A program made the translations under genes and the position numbers. Below, one piece after another: positions 25,837 through 33,309 of a DNA stretch of 64,000 nucleotides; position 1 is the stretch's first letter; each line of letters opens with the position of its first letter. Below the pieces are notes generated by a model. It saw nothing but the letters and a program-made list of their open reading frames with translations. It did no database searches and was not told the DNA's origin. This stretch comes from Streptomyces flaveolus (GTDB taxonomy: Bacteria; Actinomycetota; Actinomycetes; Streptomycetales; Streptomycetaceae). The stretch covers positions 1-64,000 of the forward strand of contig NZ_JNWV01000037.1 of assembly GCF_000716535.1 (NCBI RefSeq), read 5' to 3'.

Positions 25837-26613
25837 TCAGCGGACGTCGTCCGGCTCGAAGCAGAAGCCGACCCCCCGGACCGTGGTGATCCACTCGTCG
25901 GGGCCGAGTTTGCGGCGCAGGCTCGCCACATGGGTGTCGATCGTGCGGCTGGGCGGCGACCAGTGGTCTCCCCACACCTGGCTCATCACCCGGCGCCGCG
26001 ACACCACCTGTCCGGGCTGGGAGGCGAGCAGCACCAGCAGGTCGAACTCCTTGCGCGTGCACTCCACGCGCTCATCGCGCAGGGTCACCTCCCGCAGTTT
26101 CGCGTCGATGCGCAGCGGCCCCCACTCCATGACGTCCAGCACCCCGGCCTGCCGCAGACTGCGGCGCATCACCGCGCCGATCCGGGCGGTCAGTTCCCGC
26201 AGGTCGTACGGCTTCATCAGGCAGTCGTCGGCCCCCGCCTCCAGGACCAGCACCTGGTCCATGTTGCTGCGCCGGCGGGTGAACGCGATGATCGGTGTGT
26301 CCCCCGCCGCGCGGATCGCGGCGCACACGTCGAGTCCGTCCAGGTCCGCCAACTCCAGGTCGAGCAGGACCAGATCGGCGCATTCGTACATGGACAGCGC
26401 CTTGCTGCCGCTGTCCACGCTGACCACGTCGCAGCCCTGGCGCCGCAGGCGCTGGGCGATGCCGCGTGCGGCGTGGGCGTCGCTCTCCACCACGAGCACA
26501 CGCCATGGCGTGCGGCCCGGGATCTCCGCCGACAGGTTCCGCTGGGTACCGGAAGCCCTATGTCGGTGATGTACATCGTGTGTGGTGTGCCGTAGCACGC
26601 TCGGCTGTCTCAT
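25837..26613 (-). CDS. OmpR-family response regulator, JadR1-like
   Basis: A 258-residue protein: an unusual N-terminal extension of about 35 residues, a receiver domain (about 37-150) and a winged-helix DNA-binding domain (about 160-256, ending TTVRGVGFCFE). The receiver keeps the phosphoacceptor position (VLLDLEL, Asp85) and the Lys in MKPYD, but the first acidic pair reads E-S. JadR1, LndI and Aur1P, atypical regulators of angucycline clusters, have this architecture and are controlled by product binding rather than a kinase. No histidine kinase gene is nearby. It probably activates the polyketide operons to its left. Confidence 0.88.
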   Translation of the reverse strand: MRQPSVLRHTTHDVHHRHRASGTQRNLSAEIPGRTPWRVLVVESDAHAARGIAQRLRRQGCDVVSVDSGSKALSMYECADLVLLDLELADLDGLDVCAAIRAAGDTPIIAFTRRRSNMDQVLVLEAGADDCLMKPYDLRELTARIGAVMRRSLRQAGVLDVMEWGPLRIDAKLREVTLRDERVECTRKEFDLLVLLASQPGQVVSRRRVMSQVWGDHWSPPSRTIDTHVASLRRKLGPDEWITTVRGVGFCFEPDDVR

Positions 26614-26926
26614 TCGACACCCCCCGTTCCCGCGTGGAACGCCACGCCGAAAGCCGATCGAACGCTTGCGAGCCTACAAACCGACACGCATGCATGTCAA
26701 CGCGCTTCCGTGCGCCCTCTCGATGCGCCAAGTTGGCGAAATCGCTTGCGGAAGATGGGTGCAAATGGGGCGTACCTGTGGGTAACCGCTGGCAGATGGG
26801 CCGGTTTCGGGTTCCCGGAGGGGCAAAGAGGAGCCACAAATACCGACACGTTTGTTAGATTCGCCTCCCGACGCCTGCATGGGACGCCGACGTCGCAGAT
26901 CACTCGCACGCATGTGAGGAGTCGCC
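26614..26926. promoter_or_regulatory. 313-bp divergent intergenic region with ARE-like sites
   Basis: This region lies between the response regulator (leftward) and a TetR-family gene (rightward). It is relatively AT-rich with two related sequences: ACAAACCGACACG beginning near 26676 and ACAAATACCGACACGTTTGT at 26836-26855. The second has inverted ends ACAAA and TTTGT separated by ten bases, the geometry of GBL-receptor operators. No coding frame is convincing. Control of both flanking regulator genes by one of the two receptor homologues is a reasonable inference. Confidence 0.55.
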
Positions 26927-27493
26927 ATGAGAGAGAAGGCGGCCAGGACCCGTTCCCTGCTGATCAGCTCGGCCGCGGCGGTCTTCGATCAAGAGGGCTA
27001 CGAGAGAGCGAAGTTGGCCACCATCGCCGCGGACGTGGGTGTCAGCCGTGGCGCCCTCTACTTCCACTTCCCCAGCAAGGAAGCGCTTGCGGAGGCGGTG
27101 GAGGACGCGGCGGCCGAGAGGTTCGCCCAGGTCACGGCCGGTAGCGCAGCGGCCGGGGGGCAGCAGCTGACCGATTCGGTGCAGAGCCTCGCGGAGCTGT
27201 ACCGCACGGACGTCACCTTCCGGGCCGGAGTGCTCCTGGGGTGCGACCGGGACCGCAAGTCCACCGTGAACCTGATCCAGCAATGGGAGTTGTACGTCCG
27301 TGACGCGGTCCTCGCCACGGAGAAGGGCAACCCCTTCGCCCGGGCCGGCTCGGCCAGGTCGGCGGCCCGCGCGATCGTCGCGGTGACGGTGGGCCTGGCG
27401 TTTCTGTACCGGTGGAACGACCAGTGGCTCACCGAAACGACCGTCAGGGATGTATGGAACCTGCTCCCGGCGGCCATCGGCCGGATGGGCTAG
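26927..27493 (+). CDS. TetR-family regulator, GBL-receptor (ArpA) homologue 1
   Basis: A 188-residue regulator with N-terminal HTH (about 8-55: AAAVFDQEGYERAKLATIAADVGVSRGALYFHF). Trp120 in NLIQQWELYV aligns with the ligand-pocket Trp of GBL receptors such as ArpA and CprB. GAGGAG precedes the ATG. It is shorter than usual receptors (about 210-230). It may be a true receptor or a pseudo-receptor that senses the pathway product (as JadR2 does). It lies convergent with the second receptor gene, with the 40-bp repeat array between them. Confidence 0.85.
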   Translation: MREKAARTRSLLISSAAAVFDQEGYERAKLATIAADVGVSRGALYFHFPSKEALAEAVEDAAAERFAQVTAGSAAAGGQQLTDSVQSLAELYRTDVTFRAGVLLGCDRDRKSTVNLIQQWELYVRDAVLATEKGNPFARAGSARSAARAIVAVTVGLAFLYRWNDQWLTETTVRDVWNLLPAAIGRMG

Positions 27494-27497
27494 CCGG

Positions 27498-27775
27498 AAT
27501 TCGGAGCGTATGGGTCCGGATACGGTCGGGCCGGCCGGTATCCGGATGGTGCTGATCCGGATCAGTCGGGCCGGCCGGCGTTCGGATGGTGTGGCTCCGG
27601 ATCCGGTGTGGGGGCCGGCATTCGGATGATGCGGGTCCGGATCGGATCGGCTGGTCGATATCCGGATGGGGTAGGTCCGGATCGGTCGGGCGTGACCGGT
27701 GTCCGGACGGCGTGGCTCCGGTTGCCGGCCTGGCCGATGGGCATCCGGAAGGCTGGGGTACGCATCCGGTGGGCA
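27498..27775. repeat. Tandem array of about 40-bp imperfect repeats
   Basis: Six to seven degenerate units with period 40-42 bp. Unit starts (ATTCGG, ATCCGG, GTTCGG or GTCCGG) fall near 27499, 27540, 27580, 27620, 27660, 27701 and 27743; a second TCCGG lies about 16 bp into each unit. Each unit ends in a GGCCGGC-like block. It fills the gap between two convergent receptor genes. It is not CRISPR: units are degenerate and there are no unique spacers. Function unknown; it could act as bidirectional termination DNA or bind a protein along one helix face. Confidence 0.8.
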
Positions 27776-27783
27776 ACAAGAGA

Positions 27784-27805
27784 AGCCCGCTCCGAGGGGC
27801 GGGCT
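27784..27805 (-). terminator. Hairpin terminator after the second receptor gene
   Basis: Arms AGCCCGC and GCGGGCT at 27784-27790 and 27799-27805, followed on the minus strand by a pyrimidine-rich TTCTCTTG run. It lies 26 bases after the receptor stop. Confidence 0.7.
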
Positions 27806-27830
27806 CCGGTTGTCCGGTCGGGGAGGGGGC

Positions 27831-28511
27831 TCAGTCGACGCCCTTCGATTCGTCCGCGCGGGCCTCCTCGGCCGCCGCCATGGCGGCCAGTTCCGCGCCG
27901 ACCTTGGTCCCGCGGTCCTCGCTCAGGTCGAGCTGCACCAGGATCGAGGGCTCCGCGATGTTGGGCAGGACGTTGCGCAGCAGCGCCCGTACCCGCTCCT
28001 CCAGGTCCTTCCAACCGCTCATGACCTGCGAGAACATCTGTACGCCGGTGAATCCCGCGCACAGCAGTTCCGCCGTCTCCTGCACGTCCACGTGTGGCCG
28101 CAGCTCGCCGCGCTCCTGAGCCTCCCGCAGGAGCAGCAGGTTGCGGTCGACCCAGCTCTGGAACGGCAGCCGGCGGTCGAGGCCCACGGAGTCCAGTTCC
28201 AGCGACAGCCGGACGCTGCCCTGGAGGACGGGGTCACGTGTCAATTGACACGCGAAAACGACGCCCAGGTCGATGAGCTCCTGGAGTTTGATGTGCCGGT
28301 CCACGGTGCGGATGTCCGCCTGACTGGCGAGGACGGTCCTGGCCAGCTCCTCCTTGGAGGAGAAGTGGAAGTAGACGGCTCCGCGTGTGAGGTTCAGCCG
28401 GTTGAGGACGTCCGCGACCGTCGCGGCGCTGTACCCGCGTTCAGCGAAGACGGACCCGGCCGCCTCCAGGATCATTCGTCGGGTCGCGAGACCGCGTTCG
28501 TGCGTAGCCAT
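27831..28511 (-). CDS. Gamma-butyrolactone receptor homologue 2 (ScbR/ArpA type)
   Basis: A 226-residue TetR-family repressor. HTH at about 10-52 (AERGYSAATVADVLNRLNLTRGAVYFHFSS) and the ligand-pocket Trp120 in FQSWVDR are typical of GBL receptors, as is the full length. Divergent transcription from the AfsA-type synthase gene is the classical receptor/synthase pair (ScbR-ScbA and similar), with an operator-like inverted repeat between them. It should repress in the absence of ligand and release on binding the signal. Confidence 0.92.
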   Translation of the reverse strand: MATHERGLATRRMILEAAGSVFAERGYSAATVADVLNRLNLTRGAVYFHFSSKEELARTVLASQADIRTVDRHIKLQELIDLGVVFACQLTRDPVLQGSVRLSLELDSVGLDRRLPFQSWVDRNLLLLREAQERGELRPHVDVQETAELLCAGFTGVQMFSQVMSGWKDLEERVRALLRNVLPNIAEPSILVQLDLSEDRGTKVGAELAAMAAAEEARADESKGVD

Positions 28512-28603
28512 GGTTGGTACCTCCGGGCACTGACCTGTCGTTCCGTGCAGTGAGCCAGTCGTAACAGCCTGTTTATCTCACCATGTGAGACAATCGGTTG
28601 AGC

Positions 28604-28627
28604 AACATACTGGCTTACACGTATGTT
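28604..28627. promoter_or_regulatory. ARE-type operator between receptor and synthase genes
   Basis: Perfect seven-base inverted arms AACATAC and GTATGTT separated by ten bases, about 55 bp before the synthase ATG and 93 bp from the receptor ATG. Length, arm sequence and position match autoregulatory elements bound by GBL receptors. A second short palindrome, TCTCA and TGAGA around CCATG, lies at 28576-28590 and may be part of the same control region. Confidence 0.75.
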
Positions 28628-28681
28628 ACGTCCGCTCGGTGCAGAACTAGAGCACGAATTCCGCATACCTAGGGGGAAGGC

Positions 28682-29662
28682 ATGCAGGTGACACTCACGG
28701 CTGCCCGAAAAGGGCTGAGACCTGCAACCGCAAGACCGGACATATCGCCAGATGCGGCTGGTTATCCGGTCGCGAAAGAGCTCGTACACCGCTCGAAACT
28801 GCCGGACGTTCTGCCTGTCGCCTGGCGGACTCTGACCGAAAACCGGTATCTGATCACCGTGGACTGGCCTCAAGACCACCCTTTCTACACAGGGGAGGCC
28901 GGTAAGGGAGCGGCGACACTGCTGGCCGAGACCATCCGGCAGTGCGGTCTGCTCCTCGCCCACGCGGCCTACGAGGTACCGCTCGGCCATCACTTCATCA
29001 TGTGGGACATGGAGTACAGCGGACCGTGTCCCGCGGCGCAGGCCGGGGAACCGCGCCGCATGGAGGTCGAGGCCGTCTGCTCGGACCTCCGCCACCGGGG
29101 CCGGCTGCTCGGCGGCATGACCTGCCGGATGACCCTGCGCCGCGACGGCGTCGTCGTGGGCGAGGGCGGCGGCCGGTTCGACATCATCAGCCCTGCCGCA
29201 TACCGAAGACTGCGCGGCGACCGCCTCCAGACAGAGGCGCCGCCGGTCCAACCGGATCCCGTACCGCCCGGCCGGGTCGGCCGCGCCAGACCGATGGACG
29301 TGCTCCTCGCGCCGGCCCCGCAACCGGCGTCCGAGGCGGGCGGCATCGCGGGACGGTGGCAACTGCGGGCCGACTTCGGCCATCCGACCCTGTTCGACCA
29401 CCGCAACGACCACTTCCCGGGCATGGTGCTGCTGGAGGCGGCGCTCCAGGCCGCCAACGCCACCGTGGCCCCGGCCGTCTACCACCACACCTCGGCAAAG
29501 GTGTGCTTCCTCGGCTACGTCGAGTACGACGCCCCGTGCTGGATCGAGTCCCGCACCAGGCCCGCCGACGCGGCCCAGCCGCCGGCGATCGAGATCACGG
29601 CCCACCAGAACGGCCGTCTGGTGTTCGCGGCGCTGCTCGACGGCACCGCCGTACCAGCCTGA
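28682..29662 (+). CDS. AfsA-family gamma-butyrolactone synthase
   Basis: A 326-residue protein with two AfsA/hot-dog repeats (about 40-170 and 200-320). Landmarks: LVHRSKLPDVLPVAWR, DWPQDHPFYTG, ETIRQCGLLLAHAAYEVPLGHHFI, and in the second half DHRNDHFPGMVLLEAALQA. AfsA enzymes condense a beta-ketoacyl-ACP product with dihydroxyacetone phosphate to start A-factor-type signals. The ATG has GGGGAAGG upstream. It is paired divergently with the receptor at 27831, and its right-hand neighbours (epimerase/reductase, P450) probably finish the signal. Confidence 0.92.
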   Translation: MQVTLTAARKGLRPATARPDISPDAAGYPVAKELVHRSKLPDVLPVAWRTLTENRYLITVDWPQDHPFYTGEAGKGAATLLAETIRQCGLLLAHAAYEVPLGHHFIMWDMEYSGPCPAAQAGEPRRMEVEAVCSDLRHRGRLLGGMTCRMTLRRDGVVVGEGGGRFDIISPAAYRRLRGDRLQTEAPPVQPDPVPPGRVGRARPMDVLLAPAPQPASEAGGIAGRWQLRADFGHPTLFDHRNDHFPGMVLLEAALQAANATVAPAVYHHTSAKVCFLGYVEYDAPCWIESRTRPADAAQPPAIEITAHQNGRLVFAALLDGTAVPA

Positions 29663-30084
29663 CCGTCCGCACCGTACTCCGCCCTTTCCTCACGGGCAGC
29701 CGAGCGCGTTCCCGACCTCGTCGACCGCTCCCTGTTCCCGTCCCGCGGTCCGTACGCACGCCCGTGCACTGACGTCATCCGTCCGGGTGCGTCGGCTTCC
29801 GGCACGCACCGCCGAAGCCCGCCGACGCGGCGCGGCGCACCGCGACGTCCACGATCACGATTCCCCTTCCGCAAAGGAACCGATTCCGTGACGTACTCCC
29901 TCACGGCCGACGGCATCGGCCGAACGGCACAGCATCCGCCTGATCCCTGTTCGCGCCCCTCCCCTTCACGCCGAGCAGGTGACGACAGTCTATGCAACAA
30001 CCAAGCAATGCCCGGCCGTCGGGCCACAGACTGTCTTGTCTCTTTCGCAAACCGGCGCGATCGATTCCTCCCCGCGAGGCGTCG
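29663..30084 (+). promoter_or_regulatory. 422-bp gap and leader upstream of the epimerase gene
   Basis: No convincing gene. One 66-codon GTG frame at 29888 has AAAGGAA upstream but its composition is not protein-like. An inverted repeat GACAGTCT/AGACTGTC occurs at 29984-29991 and 30028-30035 and encloses a smaller hairpin (GCCCG/CGGGC). As RNA this would fold into a nested stem about 50 bases before the epimerase ATG. It could be an operator or a leader structure. Confidence 0.4.
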
Positions 30085-31062
30085 ATGACCGACACCGGCA
30101 CCACCATCCTGGTCACCGGCGCGACCGGCTTCGTCGGGCACCGGGTCGTCCACCATCTGCGCGACCACCCGGCGCGCCCGCGGCTGCGCCTGCTGGCGCA
30201 CCGCACCGACGTTCCGGAGTGCTGCGCCGCTCAGTCCGAGACCGTCCGCGGCAGTGTCACCGACCCGGTCGTCCTGCGTGCCGCCTGTACCGGTGTGAGA
30301 ACGGTTCTGCACCTGGCGTCGGCGATCACGGAGGACGCGGTGACCGCGCAGGCCGTCAACGCCACGGGCACCGCGTCCCTGGTCACCGCGGCCCGGCACA
30401 GCGGCGTCCGGCGCATCGTCCGGCTCGGTACCGCGGCCGTCTACGGCCTGGGCCCGCACCGCGGCGAGGCGCGGCCACCGGTGCGCCCGCTCTCCGTCCT
30501 CAGCGCCTCCCGCCAGGCGGGCGACCGAAGCGTGCTCACCGCCGGCGGCATCGTCCTGCGCCCCCACCTCGTGTACGGCGCCGGCGACCGCTGGTTCGTC
30601 CCCGCCCTGGTCCGCATGATCACGCGGCTGCCGCACTGGATCAACGGCGGCAGGGCCAGGCTGTCACTGATCTCCGTCGACGACCTGGCGCGCGTCACGG
30701 CGGCCCTGGCCACCCGGCCGGACCGGCTTCCCGCCTCCGCCGTACTGCACCCGGCCCACCCCGCCCCGGTCAGCATGCGCGATCTCGTCACCGTGCTGTG
30801 CCGGCACCTGGACCTGCCCCTGCCGCGGGGGGACATGACTCCGTCCGCCGCCCTGGAGCGACTCGCCGCCGCCGGCGAGGCACCGCTGGCACGCAGGCTC
30901 GCCCAGCTGGGTGTGGACCACTGGTTCGACAGCGCCTCGCTCTGGAAGCTCGCCGGCGTCACACCGGGCCCTGCGGTGACGGAGCACTTCGCAGCCTGCG
31001 CACCGTGGTACCGCCGGCACCTGACCGACACCGACGTGATCCCGGCGACGGCTACGGCATGA
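30085..31062 (+). CDS. NAD(P)-dependent epimerase/reductase (extended SDR)
   Basis: A 325-residue extended SDR: TGATGFVGHRVV (NAD loop), VLHLASAITED, then LGTAAVYGLG where the catalytic Tyr is expected; a paired YxxxK Lys is not clearly seen (VLSASRQAGDRS follows), so catalysis may be altered. The longer frame upstream is rejected because the ATG at 30085 begins directly with the cofactor fold. Butanolide and butenolide pathways often contain an SDR or epimerase near the AfsA gene; keto-reduction of the signal is the likely role. Confidence 0.78.
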   Translation: MTDTGTTILVTGATGFVGHRVVHHLRDHPARPRLRLLAHRTDVPECCAAQSETVRGSVTDPVVLRAACTGVRTVLHLASAITEDAVTAQAVNATGTASLVTAARHSGVRRIVRLGTAAVYGLGPHRGEARPPVRPLSVLSASRQAGDRSVLTAGGIVLRPHLVYGAGDRWFVPALVRMITRLPHWINGGRARLSLISVDDLARVTAALATRPDRLPASAVLHPAHPAPVSMRDLVTVLCRHLDLPLPRGDMTPSAALERLAAAGEAPLARRLAQLGVDHWFDSASLWKLAGVTPGPAVTEHFAACAPWYRRHLTDTDVIPATATA

Positions 31063-31213
31063 GGTCCTGGCCGGAGTAGTCCAGGGGCCGTCTTTCCAGC
31101 CCTGGTCTGCTCCGGCCCGAGGCCGGGTCGGCCGGTCGTGGTCGGGGCGTGACGGTCGTGGTCGGGTCGTCCCCGGCTTCGCTCACGCCCTCACGCCCCT
31201 CCGCCCTCACGTC

Positions 31214-31270
31214 CTAGGCCTTCGCGTCCTTCGCCTTCGCGTCCTTCGCCTTCGCGTCCTTCGCCTTCAT
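31214..31270 (-). repeat. 15-bp tandem repeat containing a tiny Lys/Ala/Asp frame
   Basis: Three perfect 15-bp copies (31219-31263) plus a partial one, in the gap before the P450 gene. On the minus strand they form an 18-codon frame from ATG to TAG encoding M followed by KAKDA repeats, preceded by AAGGGAGAGG at good spacing. It may be chance, because the repeat itself gives the pattern, but the ribosome site is better than that of the P450 gene. The rest of 31063-31302 shows nothing else clear. Confidence 0.45.
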
Positions 31271-31302
31271 GACGCCTCTCCCTTGAGAAAGCGGACACAT
31301 AC

Positions 31303-32577
31303 ATGCAGCCCACGCACGCTCCCACCACCCGACAGCAGCCCGCCGGCTGCCCGTTCGCGATCGACCCCACCGGCAGCGACATCCAGGGCGAGATCCGTCA
31401 CCTGCGCACCCGCGGTCCCGTGACCCGGGTGGAACTCCCCGGCGGCGTACACGCCTGGTCCGTCACCGGCGCCGCCCTGATCCGGCAGGTCCTGCTCGAC
31501 CCGCGCGTCTCCAAGGACGCCTACCGGCACTGGCCGGCCTGGATCAACGGCGAGGTCACCGCCGACTGGCCGCTGTCGATCTGGGTCTCCGTACAGAACA
31601 TGGTCACCGCCTACGGCCCCGAGCACACCCGCCTGCGCCGCCCCGTGGCCGGCGCGTTCGGCGTCCGCCGTGTGCACGCGCTCCGCCCCCGCGTCGAGAA
31701 GATCGTCGGCGAACTCCTGGACCGCCTGGCCGACCACCTCGCCGCCGGCCCGCCCGGTGACTTCGTGGACCTCCGGGAACACTTCGCCCACCCCCTGCCC
31801 AGCAGCGTCGTCTCGGAACTCTTCGGCGTGCCCGAAACCGCCCGGGGGGAACTGCTCCACATCATCAAAGGCTTCTTCGCCACCACCTCGTCCAAGGAGG
31901 AGGCGCTGCGCAACATCACCCGCCTCTACACGGCCATGAACGACCTCGTGGCCCTCAAGCGACGGTCCCCCGGCGACGACCTGACCACCGACCTGGTCGC
32001 ATCCCGCGACGACCAGGACGGCCCGATGAGCGAGAAGGAACTCGCCGACAACCTCATCCTGTTGCTGACCGCCGGATACGAGACCACGGTCAACCTCCTC
32101 GACAACGCCGTCACCCGGCTCCTCACCCACCCCGGCCAACTCGGCCTCGTCCGCTCCGGACGGGCGACCTGGGACGACGTGGTCGACGAATCCCTGCGTC
32201 TGGACGCCCCCGGCGCACACTCCGTGCTCCGGTACGCGGTGGACGACCTGGAGATCGGCGGGGTCGCCATCCCCCGCGGCGACGCGATCATGATCTCTTA
32301 CGCCGCCGCCGGCCGGGACCCCGACATCCACGGCTCCGACGCCGACCGCTTCGACGTCACCCGGGCCACCCGCAGCGAGCACCTCTCCTTCGGCCACGGC
32401 GTGCACTACTGCCTGGGAGCCCAGCTCGCCCGCCTGGAGGCGACCATCGCCCTCTCCGCCCTCTTCGAACGCTTCCCCACCCTCCAACTCGCCGTCCCCG
32501 CCGACGAACTGCGCCCACTGGAGTCGTTCATCTCCAACGGACACCAGGAGGTGCCCGTGCGCCTCGGGCGGGAGTAG
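31303..32577 (+). CDS. Cytochrome P450 (CYP105/107-like)
   Basis: A 424-residue soluble bacterial P450. Heme ligand Cys370 lies in [10 protein letters not shown]; the I-helix reads [10 protein letters not shown]; the K-helix ExxR is ESLR. Length and start are normal. It follows the AfsA and epimerase genes on the same strand; P450s such as SrrO take part in butenolide signal biosynthesis, so signal finishing is one option. Tailoring of the polyketide is the other. No dedicated ferredoxin gene is nearby. Confidence 0.93.
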   Translation: MQPTHAPTTRQQPAGCPFAIDPTGSDIQGEIRHLRTRGPVTRVELPGGVHAWSVTGAALIRQVLLDPRVSKDAYRHWPAWINGEVTADWPLSIWVSVQNMVTAYGPEHTRLRRPVAGAFGVRRVHALRPRVEKIVGELLDRLADHLAAGPPGDFVDLREHFAHPLPSSVVSELFGVPETARGELLHIIKGFFATTSSKEEALRNITRLYTAMNDLVALKRRSPGDDLTTDLVASRDDQDGPMSEKELADNLILLLTAGYETTVNLLDNAVTRLLTHPGQLGLVRSGRATWDDVVDESLRLDAPGAHSVLRYAVDDLEIGGVAIPRGDAIMISYAAAGRDPDIHGSDADRFDVTRATRSEHLSFGHGVHYCLGAQLARLEATIALSALFERFPTLQLAVPADELRPLESFISNGHQEVPVRLGRE

Positions 32578-32626
32578 CCGCCGGAAACAGGTCACGGGTT
32601 CTGACGCGGCCCGACGCGACGGCCGT

Positions 32627-32670
32627 AACGGCGGAGACGGAACTCAGGAACGGCGGAGACGGAACTCAGG
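32627..32670. repeat. 22-bp perfect direct duplication
   Basis: Two adjacent perfect copies of a 22-bp sequence (starting AACGGCGG, ending CTCAGG) in the 196-bp gap between the convergent P450 and YbaK-like genes. No other feature is clear there. It is probably a slippage duplication. Confidence 0.8.
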
Positions 32671-32773
32671 CCGAGCGCGCCGCGCACCGCACGCTCGACC
32701 TGGACCGCACGCACCGTCACCCGCGTCGACCTGCTCCGCGGCCCCTTGAAGGTCTTCGGAGCCGGGCCCTTCG

Positions 32774-33277
32774 TCAGGTGCCGCTGGTGACGGCGGCCAC
32801 GCGGGGTGCCACCAGCGCCCGGTAGCACTCCGTGCGCAGTGCCACCGACTCGTCGAGGCGTCCGGTGTTGAAGAAGATCTCCTCGTGCGCGAAGAGGGCC
32901 GGGTCGGCGACCACCTCCAGCTCCGGGTCGAAGCTCAACGGCATGATGCAGCCGCTGACACAGCCCGTCAGCCGTTCGGCGACCTCCCGCGCCGCGAAGG
33001 ACGCCTCCCGGCCGGCGTACAGCGCGGTGAGCGCGGGCAGGTCGACCCTGCGGTCCCCGGGTACCACCGCGATCACGTACCGACGCCGCTTGCTGCTCAG
33101 CGCCACCCTGATGACCAGGCTCTTCGCGGCCTGGTCCAAGCGGTGGCCGCGCAGCGCGCTGGCCAGGTCGGTGCGTCCCTGCGGCGCGTGGTGCAGCAGG
33201 CGGTAGCGGGCGTCGCCCCTGGTGAGCAGGTCGAGCAGTCGGGTACGGCTGTCCGCGGTCGCGAGAGCGGAGGACAT
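32774..33277 (-). CDS. YbaK/ProX-type aminoacyl-tRNA deacylase-like protein
   Basis: A 167-residue protein of the YbaK/INS editing-domain family: YRLLHHAPQGRT near the N-terminus, the conserved Lys in AAKSLVIRV, then YVIAVVPGDRRVDLPAL and GCVSGCIMPLSF. These domains hydrolyse mischarged aminoacyl-tRNA or related aminoacyl esters. The start ATG (33277) has TCGAGGAGG-like sequence upstream. It ends a leftward run with the DDAH-like gene 32 bp upstream. In this neighbourhood, with a MetRS-like enzyme in the divergent operon, a job in handling activated amino acids or proofreading is possible. Confidence 0.83.
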   Translation of the reverse strand: MSSALATADSRTRLLDLLTRGDARYRLLHHAPQGRTDLASALRGHRLDQAAKSLVIRVALSSKRRRYVIAVVPGDRRVDLPALTALYAGREASFAAREVAERLTGCVSGCIMPLSFDPELEVVADPALFAHEEIFFNTGRLDESVALRTECYRALVAPRVAAVTSGT

Positions 33278-33309
33278 GGCGATCCTTTTCTCGAGGAGGT
33301 GGCGGCGGC

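Noticed and set aside
27498..27775. CRISPR array
   Set aside because: Repeat units are degenerate, there are no unique spacers, the period is too regular throughout and no cas gene is present.
29888..30088. 66-codon GTG frame upstream of the epimerase gene
   Set aside because: It has a fair ribosome site, but the translated sequence shows no protein-like pattern and overlaps the next start.
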